Shown: piece after piece, positions 1-5,772 of the stretch
Layout: each line of letters starts with the position of its first letter
How positions within the stretch are numbered: the stretch's first letter is position 1
Assembly: GCA_026391755.1 (NCBI GenBank)
Contig: JAPLDN010000351.1
Location: 1 to 9,877, forward strand
Reading direction: 5' to 3'
Source: Bacteroidota bacterium
GTDB taxonomy: Bacteria > Bacteroidota > Bacteroidia > Bacteroidales > FEN-979
Length of the DNA: 9,877 nucleotides
Program-made: the position numbers and the translations under genes
The notes under the pieces: model-generated
The model's input: the letters and a program-made list of their open reading frames with translations, nothing else
The model's database searches: none
Told to the model about the DNA's origin: nothing

Positions 1-2
1 CT

Positions 3-2339
3 CTGGAAGAGATCACCGGAATGAAACGGGAAGAAGTCCTGAACAGGTATCAGTTTGATGTGATGTATGAGCTCATTGTGCCGGAGAAAAGAACACCGGA
101 GATCCTGGATTATATCAAAAAAGCGCTGGCAGAGGCATTTAAAACCGGGGGACATTCTGAAGTCGATGCTGTTAAGGAGGCCAGGATCATTACAAAGAAA
201 GGAGAGAGAAAAACCATTCTCCAGACGGCCTTTATGTTTAAAAGCGGTGAGGGGTTCTGCCTGGGTGCGATTATTCGGGATATCTCTGAGAGGAAAAAAA
301 CAGAAGAGGAACTCCGCCAAAAGGAAAATCGCTACCACCTCATTTTTGAATCGGCCCATGACGCCATCTTCCTGATGGACAAGGACATGTTTATTGACTG
401 CAATCCCAAAACACTGGAGACGTTTGGGTGCAATCGTGAAGATATTATCGGGCATAACCCCTACACCTGGTCTCCCGAATCCCAGCCCGACGGGCGTAAA
501 TCAGTAGAAAAAGCGCTGGAAAAGATCAACCTGGCCCTCAATGGCACTCCCCAGACTTTTGATTGGGTTCATAAACGTCTTGATGGAAAGTTGTTCGATG
601 CCGAAGTCAGCCTCAATACGGTCAACCTGGATGGAAAGATTTACCTGCAGGCCATGGTAAGAAATGAGAGCAAGAGGAATAAAGCAAACAACCAGCTTCG
701 CAAATTCAGCCATTGCCTGCTTAATTTCAAGACCGACTCGGTACAAAACATCCAGTCGATGACCAGGGTATTCGCAGAGATCATCGGGGCGGATGCCGCC
801 TTGTATAACAGGCTGGAAGGGGAATTTCTGCTCACTCTCGGTAAATCGGGAGTCCCCGCCGATTATATACAATTGGATAAAGCCGAAGGGCATTTGTGTT
901 TTGATGTAATCCAAAAGCAATCCAGGGAAATTTTACTGGTCCATAATCTGCCGTCAAGCCAGTATTTTACCTCGGACCCCAATGTAAAAAAGTATGGTCT
1001 GAAAACGTATATGGGACACCCGGTGAGGTTCGGGGAGAAGACCATAGGGTCCTTATGCGCAGTGTTCACACATGATTTTCACCCCGACGAAGCCGACAAA
1101 CTGATTCTCTCGATGGTTGCCTCTGCGATCGGGATGGAGGAGGAGAGGCTGAATGAGTATTATAAACTCCAGAAAAGTGAGAAAAATTACCAGGATCTGA
1201 CGAGGATATTCAGGCTCATGGCCGATAACATGCCTGATAAACTTTGGGCCAAGGACCTTGAAAAAAAATACCTCTTCACGAATAAATCGCATGCAGAAAT
1301 CTCGCTTCAGGCCAAAGATGTGAAGGAACCCGTTGGCAAGACCGATTTATTCTTTGCTGAAAGGCAAAGAACACTTCATCCTGAAGATCCCAGGTACTAT
1401 ACTTTCGGTGAACTCTGCCGGGATACCGACGATATTATAATGGAATCGAAGAAGGCTGAAAAATTCGAGGAATCCGGCTATCTGAACGGGAAATACACCA
1501 TATTCGATGTGTACAAGGCCCCTATCTTCGATGAAAAGGGAGAAATGATCGGAACTGTTGGCACTGCCCGGGAGGTTACCAAGGAAAAAGAGGTGGAGCA
1601 GAAGATCAGGAAATATACAGAGGACCTCCAGGAAATGAATAATTCCAAGGACAAGTTCTTCTCGATCGTCTCCCATGACCTTAAAGGACCTTTTAATGCG
1701 ATCCTGGGATTTTCAGAGATACTGACCAGGGAATGGGATGATTTCACTGATGAAGAACGCCAGCATTTTGTCCGCAACATCAATTCATCGGCACAAAATA
1801 CCTTTAAACTGCTCGAAAACCTCCTCGCCTGGTCTATCGCCCAGACTGGCAGGCAGAATTTCAATCCGTTCCCCGTCGATATGAGCGTGGTGACCAACGA
1901 TATGGTAATCCTGCTGCGCGACCAGGCGGAGAAAAAACAGATCAAGATCTTTACGGCGGTGAATTTTGGAACGGTTGTCCTGGCCGATGAACAGATGGTG
2001 AGGACGGTTATCCGCAACCTCATCTCAAATGCAATTAAATTTACTCCATTGGGCGGACAGGTTAAGATTTATTCTGAAGTGATAAAAGATGGATCAGATC
2101 ATAAGGAAATGATCAGGATCTGTGTTACCGACACCGGTGTTGGGATATCTGGGGAGAATCTTGATAAATTATTCCGGATCGATCAGCAACTCAGGTCAAC
2201 AGGGACGGCCAACGAAAAAGGTACCGGCCTGGGGCTGATCCTCTGCAAAGAGCTTATCGACAAGCACGGCGGAAAGATCTGGGTGGAAAGCGAAGTGGGG
2301 AAGGGGTCGAAGTTCTGCGTGACGCTGCCGAAGGTGTAG
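3..2339 (+). CDS. Multi-PAS/GAF sensor histidine kinase, 5'-truncated by the window edge
   Basis: Cytoplasmic-looking sensor histidine kinase that would autophosphorylate and pass phosphate to a separate response regulator. The frame is open to the window edge: the codons at 3-20 read LEEITG, a typical PAS continuation, so the ATG at 21 is not the true start. Counting from that ATG, the domains are: the rest of a first PAS/PAC (1-91, ending IIRDISERKK), a second PAS (about 100-217), GAF (about 228-375), a third PAS (about 392-525), HisKA (about 545-610) with H-box FSIVSHDLKGPFNAILGF and phosphoacceptor His552, then HATPase_c with N-box NLISNAIKFTP (about 666-676), G1 DTGVGIS (704-710) and G2 GTGLGL (734-739). 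All catalytic motifs look intact. No membrane segment, receiver or output domain is visible, and the ligands of the PAS and GAF domains cannot be inferred. The gene converges on trpS, with 32 bp between their stops. Family assignment is secure; the signal sensed is unknown. Confidence 0.95.
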   Translation: MEEITGMKREEVLNRYQFDVMYELIVPEKRTPEILDYIKKALAEAFKTGGHSEVDAVKEARIITKKGERKTILQTAFMFKSGEGFCLGAIIRDISERKKTEEELRQKENRYHLIFESAHDAIFLMDKDMFIDCNPKTLETFGCNREDIIGHNPYTWSPESQPDGRKSVEKALEKINLALNGTPQTFDWVHKRLDGKLFDAEVSLNTVNLDGKIYLQAMVRNESKRNKANNQLRKFSHCLLNFKTDSVQNIQSMTRVFAEIIGADAALYNRLEGEFLLTLGKSGVPADYIQLDKAEGHLCFDVIQKQSREILLVHNLPSSQYFTSDPNVKKYGLKTYMGHPVRFGEKTIGSLCAVFTHDFHPDEADKLILSMVASAIGMEEERLNEYYKLQKSEKNYQDLTRIFRLMADNMPDKLWAKDLEKKYLFTNKSHAEISLQAKDVKEPVGKTDLFFAERQRTLHPEDPRYYTFGELCRDTDDIIMESKKAEKFEESGYLNGKYTIFDVYKAPIFDEKGEMIGTVGTAREVTKEKEVEQKIRKYTEDLQEMNNSKDKFFSIVSHDLKGPFNAILGFSEILTREWDDFTDEERQHFVRNINSSAQNTFKLLENLLAWSIAQTGRQNFNPFPVDMSVVTNDMVILLRDQAEKKQIKIFTAVNFGTVVLADEQMVRTVIRNLISNAIKFTPLGGQVKIYSEVIKDGSDHKEMIRICVTDTGVGISGENLDKLFRIDQQLRSTGTANEKGTGLGLILCKELIDKHGGKIWVESEVGKGSKFCVTLPKV

Positions 2340-2340
2340 T

Positions 2341-2371
2341 CCGATATCCGATATCCGATATCTGATATCTG
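2341..2371. repeat. Heptamer tandem repeat (CCGATAT/CTGATAT) between convergent stops
   Basis: Four and a half units of period 7: CCGATAT three times, then CTGATAT, then CTG. It fills the whole 32-bp gap between the kinase stop and the trpS stop. Each junction creates the self-complementary GATATC. No U-tract or GC-rich stem is present, so it does not look like a normal bidirectional terminator. The CTGATAT unit recurs in the array upstream of trpS (3388-3432). Confidence 0.85.
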
Positions 2372-3367
2372 CTAAAAACTCCTGAACCCGATAATCTCTC
2401 GTACTTCTTTAATCGTTTTCGAGGCTGAAGCACGCGCTTTCTCTGCACCAAGCCTTGCGACTTTGCTGATATAGTCTTCGTCGGAGTTGATCCTGAGAAT
2501 CTCTTCCCGAATGGGGGTGGTAAATTTAATTATATCCTCAGCCAGCTGCTTTTTAAGATCGCCGTAACGGATCTGGCAGGTATTGTACAATTCGTTGAAA
2601 TGATCGTAGGTTTCTTTGGATGAAAAATCCTCCATGAGAGTGAAAAGGTTCTGAACAGCCTGTTCTTTTGGTGAATCGGGAACCTTAGGGCCGGTATCCG
2701 TGGTGGCTCTCATGACTTTCTTGCGGATGACTTCCGGGGCATCGGCTAAAAAGATCGCTGAACTTTCATTATCGGATTTCGACATTTTCATCGAACCATC
2801 CAATCCGGGTATCTTCACAAGTTCTTCTCCGAAGTTATATGCTTGGGGCTCGGGGAAATACTCAACCTTATACAATCGGTTGAAGCGGTTCGCAAACGTC
2901 CTGGTCATTTCAAGGTGCTGCTCCTGGTCCTTGCCCACGGGCACTTTATGTGCCTTGTGGATAATGATATCCGCAGCCATTAACGTAGGATATGTAAGCA
3001 GGCCTGCATTCACATTCTGCGGCTGGGAGCGGATTTTATCCTTGAATGAAGTACAACGTTCCAGTTCTCCAACATATGCATTCATGTTCAGCAGGAGGTA
3101 AAGCTCGGCTGTTTCAGGAAGGTCACTCTGGATATACAAGGTGGCTTTTTCAGGGTCAAGACCTGCAGCAAGAAACTCAGCCAAAACGGTTTTCACGTTT
3201 CCGTGAAGGTCGGCGGGAGTAGGATGGGTGGTGAGGGAATGGTAGTCAGCAATAAAGAAATAGCAGGTATTCTCCTCCTGCATCCTTACGAAGTTCTTCA
3301 AGGCGCCGAAGTAGTTTCCTAAATGAAGGTTGCCTGTGGGGCGTATGCCGCTGACTACTGTTTGCAT
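2372..3367 (-). CDS. trpS: Tryptophanyl-tRNA synthetase (TrpRS)
   Basis: Class I aminoacyl-tRNA synthetase that charges tRNA-Trp with tryptophan using ATP in the cytoplasm. At 331 residues it is the usual bacterial TrpRS length. The N-terminus has the family opening VVSGIRPTGNLHLGNY, with the HIGH-type signature as HLGN at residues 15-18. The second ATP-binding signature KMSKS lies at 194-198 in GSMKMSKSDN. The stretch GKDQEQHLEMTR (about 145-156) is also typical of TrpRS. The ATG at 3365-3367 gives the family N-terminus with no extension; its upstream sequence is A-rich without a clear Shine-Dalgarno, as is usual in Bacteroidota. It lies 82 bp downstream of rng on the same strand, with a palindromic heptamer array between them. 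No tryptophan-codon leader peptide or T-box was found upstream. Function is certain. Confidence 0.98.
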   Translation of the reverse strand: MQTVVSGIRPTGNLHLGNYFGALKNFVRMQEENTCYFFIADYHSLTTHPTPADLHGNVKTVLAEFLAAGLDPEKATLYIQSDLPETAELYLLLNMNAYVGELERCTSFKDKIRSQPQNVNAGLLTYPTLMAADIIIHKAHKVPVGKDQEQHLEMTRTFANRFNRLYKVEYFPEPQAYNFGEELVKIPGLDGSMKMSKSDNESSAIFLADAPEVIRKKVMRATTDTGPKVPDSPKEQAVQNLFTLMEDFSSKETYDHFNELYNTCQIRYGDLKKQLAEDIIKFTTPIREEILRINSDEDYISKVARLGAEKARASASKTIKEVREIIGFRSF

Positions 3368-3387
3368 ATGTTTTTTGTTAAGGAAGA

Positions 3388-3432
3388 CAGATGTCAGATT
3401 TCGGATATCTGATATCTGATACCTGACATCTG
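3388..3432. repeat. 45-bp imperfect palindrome made of heptamer repeats, rng-trpS gap
   Basis: The ends are a perfect 10-bp inverted repeat: CAGATGTCAG (3388-3397) and CTGACATCTG (3423-3432). The interior is a period-7 array (CAGATTT, CGGATAT, CTGATAT, CTGATAC) that is itself nearly self-complementary around position 3410. It lies downstream of the rng stop and about 20 bp upstream of the trpS start, so a minus-strand transcript would fold it into one hairpin. No U-tract follows on that strand, so a classical terminator is not supported. It could stabilise the rng 3' end or modulate read-through into trpS, but that is inference. Confidence 0.8.
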
Positions 3433-3449
3433 CAGTGCAACGCGCTGCC

Positions 3450-5003
3450 TTACATTTTTATTTCATCCCCATGATCATTATAGAAATGATACTCGAGGAA
3501 ATGATAGGCATTTTGGGGTTCAAGAGTCAGCTTGACTCCGTATTTCTTCTTCCATTTCCTGAGCTCATTGAAAAACATTCCTTTGGTGAGGTAGGCATGG
3601 ATATATGGGTGAACGATCAGGGTGAGGTTCTTTTCATTTTGTTCACGGACGAGGTAGCTGAGGTTGTTCTCGATCTCATCGGTGAGAAGGATGCTTGGGC
3701 GGATTTCCCCGCTGCCGTCGCATGAGGGGCACCTCTCGAGTATCTGCACGTTCATTTCCGGACGCACCCTCTGGCGTGTGATCTGCACCAAACCGAATTT
3801 ACTCGGGGGAAGGATACTGTGCTTGGCTCGGTCCCTTTTCATTTCCTCCCTGAGCTTGTCGTAAAGCTTACGCCTGTTCTGGCCCAGGGTCATATCGATA
3901 AAATCGATCACGATGATTCCGCCCATGTCGCGCAACCTGAGTTGCCTCGCAACTTCAGCCGCGGCTTCCAGGTTGGTTTCAAGGGCATTCATCTCCTGGT
4001 TCTGGTCCTGGTTCACCCTGTGACCGCTGTTGATATCTATGACATGAAGCGCTTCCGTATGCTCAATCACAAGATAAGTCCCGCTTTTGATCGTAACGGT
4101 TTTACCGAAAGTACCTTTGATCTGTTTGTCGATGCCGTACTGTTCAAAGATGGGTATCTTGCCTGTATGAAGCTTGACAATGCCTACTTTATCGGGAAAG
4201 ATCTTGCCAATATACGCCCTGATCTCATCATACAAGGTAGTGTCATTCACTACGATGTTGTTGAATGATTCATTCAGCGCATCCCTGAGAATGGCCGATG
4301 TACGGTCGATCTCACCAATAATTTTCACAGGGGGCTTGGCAGCAGACAGCTTCATGGAAATCGATTCCCAGCGTTTGTATAATGCCCTGAGGTCGGCATC
4401 CAGGTCGGCTACCAGTTTGTTTTCGGCTACTGTGCGGATGATCACCCCGCAGTTTTTTGGCTTGATGCTGGTAATCAGCCGTTTCAAACGATTACGCTCT
4501 TCCGCCGACTTGATCTTCTGAGAAACGGAAATTTTATCGGAGAAGGGGATAAGCACCAGGTACCTTCCTGCAAAAGCAAGTTCCGAGGAAACCCTCGGGC
4601 CTTTTGTCGAAATAGGTTCTTTGGCGATCTGGATCAGGATGTTCTGACCCGATTTCAACACATGGTTGATCCTTCCGGTCTTAACTATTTCGGGTTCAAT
4701 GGCGAAATCGCCTATGTTGATGTTGTGTGCATTGCCACTTTGTGCCTGGCGTATATATTTGAGCAGGGACTGCACTTGCGGACCGAGGTCGAGGTAGTGA
4801 AGGAATGCATCCTTCTCATAGCCTACGTCAACAAATGCCGCGTTAAGCCCTGGCATGATCTTCTTGATCCGCCCCAAATAAATATCGCCTACGGAATACT
4901 CGTTGTTCGATCTTTCCTTATTTAACTCAACGAGGAGTTTGTCTTCCAGAAGGGCAATTTCAACTTCCGATGAAGTCGAGTTGATGATGAGTTCCTTGTT
5001 CAC
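3450..5003 (-). CDS. rng: Ribonuclease G (RNase E/G family endoribonuclease)
   Basis: Single-strand-specific endoribonuclease of the RNase E/G family, acting in rRNA 5' processing and mRNA decay. At 517 residues it has the short RNase G layout without an RNase E scaffold tail. Residues about 37-130 form an S1-type RNA-binding domain (VGDIYLGRIKKIMPGLNAAFVDVG). The DNase I-like catalytic part holds VIDINSG (Asp323) and IIVIDFIDM (Asp367), the positions of the two magnesium-binding aspartates of E. coli RNase E. The zinc-link CPSCDGSG has Cys425 and Cys428. The start is GTG at 5001-5003: the codon directly before it in frame is TAA and the next ATG would cut into the S1 domain, so GTG is the first and best start, and MNKELIIN matches the family N-terminus. 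A terminator-like hairpin ends 17 bp upstream, suggesting rng has its own promoter or depends on read-through from the HU transcript. Confidence 0.97.
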   Translation of the reverse strand: MNKELIINSTSSEVEIALLEDKLLVELNKERSNNEYSVGDIYLGRIKKIMPGLNAAFVDVGYEKDAFLHYLDLGPQVQSLLKYIRQAQSGNAHNINIGDFAIEPEIVKTGRINHVLKSGQNILIQIAKEPISTKGPRVSSELAFAGRYLVLIPFSDKISVSQKIKSAEERNRLKRLITSIKPKNCGVIIRTVAENKLVADLDADLRALYKRWESISMKLSAAKPPVKIIGEIDRTSAILRDALNESFNNIVVNDTTLYDEIRAYIGKIFPDKVGIVKLHTGKIPIFEQYGIDKQIKGTFGKTVTIKSGTYLVIEHTEALHVIDINSGHRVNQDQNQEMNALETNLEAAAEVARQLRLRDMGGIIVIDFIDMTLGQNRRKLYDKLREEMKRDRAKHSILPPSKFGLVQITRQRVRPEMNVQILERCPSCDGSGEIRPSILLTDEIENNLSYLVREQNEKNLTLIVHPYIHAYLTKGMFFNELRKWKKKYGVKLTLEPQNAYHFLEYHFYNDHGDEIKM

Positions 5004-5019
5004 TTACGATTATATATTG

Positions 5020-5055
5020 ATTACAAAAAGCCGGATGAGATCCGGGAATTGTAAT
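5020..5055 (-). terminator. Probable intrinsic terminator between the COX24-like gene and rng
   Basis: Read on the minus strand, the stem CCGGA (5045-5041) / TCCGG (5035-5031) closes a 5-nt loop and is followed by CTTTTTG. An outer 7-bp arm pair, ATTACAA (5020-5026) and TTGTAAT (5049-5055), can extend the structure. A short GC stem followed by a U-tract is the form of a rho-independent terminator. It would end the HU/COX24-like transcript just before rng. A second TACAATTCC copy (5070-5062) upstream could compete for the outer arm, which would allow an alternative fold. The stem is short, so efficiency is uncertain. Confidence 0.6.
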
Positions 5056-5080
5056 GAACATGGAATTGTAGCAGGGAAGG

Positions 5081-5099
5081 CCCATGCGTTAAGCATGGG
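5081..5099 (-). other. Perfect 7-bp hairpin abutting the COX24-like stop codon
   Basis: CCCATGC (5081-5087) and GCATGGG (5093-5099) pair perfectly around a GTTAA loop. The stem starts at the base next to the TAA stop of the 29-residue peptide gene. No U-tract follows on the minus strand, so it is more likely an mRNA 3'-end stabiliser or pausing structure than a terminator on its own; a probable terminator follows 26 bp further on. Confidence 0.6.
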
Positions 5100-5189
5100 T
5101 TACTTCTTCTTGTGCCGGTTCTTACGCAAGCGTTTTTTACGCTTGTGTGTCGCCATCTTATGTCTTTTACGTTTCTTTCCGCTCGGCAT
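5100..5189 (-). CDS. 29-residue basic peptide, COX24/AURKAIP1 (mS38/bS22-like) family
   Basis: A very short gene on the minus strand, ATG at 5187-5189 and TAA at 5100-5102. The product begins MPSGKKRKRHKM, continues with THKRKKRLRKNRHKKK and is almost entirely Lys, Arg and His. This composition and the KKRKxxM...HKxRK arrangement match the AURKAIP1/COX24 domain family, whose mitochondrial member mS38 and mycobacterial member bS22 are ribosomal proteins; Bacteroidota genomes commonly carry such a mini-protein. A ribosome-bound role is inferred from family only. An AGGA lies 4-5 bases before the ATG, a better ribosome-binding site than its neighbours show. It starts 22 bp after the HU stop, so the two are probably cotranscribed, and the hairpins at 5081-5099 and 5020-5055 follow. 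Its size means automated annotation would easily miss it. Confidence 0.85.
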   Translation of the reverse strand: MPSGKKRKRHKMATHKRKKRLRKNRHKKK

Positions 5190-5211
5190 ATCCTGTTTTT
5201 AAAAAATTTGC

Positions 5212-5502
5212 TTACTTAACCCGTACGTGGTTTTTAACCTTATTTACGAAGGTCTTGGCAGGTTTAAAGGCAGGAATATTATGGGCGGGAATAATCAAGG
5301 TGGTATTCTTTGAAATATTTCTTCCTGTTTTTTCTGCGCGTTTCTTAATGATGAAACTGCCGAATCCCCTGAGATAAACGTTTTGGCCAGTTACCATGGA
5401 ATTCTTAATGGTTTCCATAAAAGCTTCAACAGAAGCCTGGACAGCGACCTTCTCGATTCCGGTCTTGTTAGCAATTTCTGCTACAATTTCTGCTTTTGTC
5501 AT
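5212..5502 (-). CDS. HU/IHF family DNA-binding protein
   Basis: Small histone-like protein that dimerises and bends DNA in the nucleoid. Its 96 residues cover one complete HU fold. The N-terminal helices (MTKAEIVAEIANKTGI...) form the dimer core; the signature GFGSFIIKKRAEKTGRN (about 46-62) leads into the beta arms, and the C-terminal IPAFKPAKTF is the family closing motif. The arm tip reads GRNISKNT where E. coli HU has RNPxTG, so the intercalating proline is absent, as is common in Bacteroidota homologues. The ATG at 5500-5502 gives the standard N-terminus. A Bacteroidota-type promoter lies about 70 bp upstream. It heads a likely two-gene transcript with the COX24-like peptide and is divergent from mutY. 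Whether it is best called HU or an IHF-type subunit cannot be decided from sequence alone. Confidence 0.95.
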   Translation of the reverse strand: MTKAEIVAEIANKTGIEKVAVQASVEAFMETIKNSMVTGQNVYLRGFGSFIIKKRAEKTGRNISKNTTLIIPAHNIPAFKPAKTFVNKVKNHVRVK

Positions 5503-5571
5503 TGTAATTTTAAATTAGAAGTTATATATGATTAATACTGAATAGCTTTGGTTAAACCCGGAACGGGGATG

Positions 5572-5599
5572 CAAATATAGAGCTTTTTCCGGAAAACAA
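5572..5599 (-). promoter_or_regulatory. Bacteroidota-type promoter for the HU gene
   Basis: On the minus strand a TATATTTG box (5579-5572) matches the Bacteroidota -7 consensus TAnnTTTG exactly. A TTG (5599-5597) lies 17 bases upstream in the position of the -33 TTTG element. Transcription would start near 5566, leaving a leader of about 60 bases before the HU ATG. No operator is evident. Confidence 0.65.
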
Positions 5600-5656
5600 G
5601 TGCCTGGCAGAAAAAAAATTGCATTTCGTTGTGAAAATGTGGAAGATGCGGGAAAA

Positions 5657-5750
5657 CTGGATAGCTGGATAAGCAGCTTCGCTGCGATAACTGGATAGCT
5701 GGATATCTGGTTATCCAGCTATCCAGCTATCCAGTCATCCAGTTATCCGA
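5657..5750. repeat. Large imperfect palindrome of octamer repeats between HU and mutY
   Basis: The element is built from CTGGATAG-type octamers on the left and their complements (CAGCTATC, CAGTTATC) on the right. The core stem pairs 5686-5705 with 5712-5731, matching at 19 of 20 positions around a 6-nt loop. Further outward the left copy CTGGATAGCTGGATAA (5657-5672) pairs loosely with 5732-5748. Between the two left copies sits a separate mini-hairpin, GCAGC-TTC-GCTGC (5673-5685). It lies upstream of both divergent genes, closer to mutY (about 20 bp from its ATG). It could form a cruciform or, in a long mutY leader, a strong RNA hairpin. No protein-binding role can be assigned. Confidence 0.85.
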
Positions 5751-5757
5751 AATCCAT

Positions 5758-5765
5758 TACATTTG
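5758..5765 (+). promoter_or_regulatory. Candidate -7 box for mutY
   Basis: TACATTTG matches TAnnTTTG and ends 7 bp before the mutY ATG at 5773. A start site a few bases downstream would give a leaderless or nearly leaderless mRNA. No good -33 TTTG is seen at the expected distance, where the palindromic repeat lies instead, so the call is tentative. Confidence 0.35.
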
Positions 5766-5772
5766 TAGGTGT

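Noticed and set aside
501..2023. Several antisense reading frames opposite the histidine kinase gene
   Set aside because: They overlap a clearly coding kinase with intact motifs, have no recognisable domains and no ribosome-binding sites, and look like shadows of the sense codons.
3368..3449. Tryptophan attenuator or T-box leader before trpS
   Set aside because: No short leader frame with tryptophan codons occurs on the minus strand, and no T-box-like conserved sequence was seen; only the heptamer palindrome is present.
3819..4268. Plus-strand open frames within rng
   Set aside because: They lie opposite conserved catalytic sequence of RNase G and show no protein family features.
5543..5550. 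TAGCTTTG on the plus strand as a mutY promoter
   Set aside because: It matches TAnnTTTG, but no -33 element lies upstream and it falls inside the HU leader; one such match is expected by chance in AT-rich spacer.
5657..5750. CRISPR array suggested by regular repeats
   Set aside because: Units are only 8 bp with no spacers, and the halves are inverted copies of each other; no cas gene is present.
5641..5760. tRNA or small structured RNA gene in the HU/mutY spacer
   Set aside because: The stems arise from tandem octamers in inverted orientation, with no cloverleaf, T-loop or CCA-type features.
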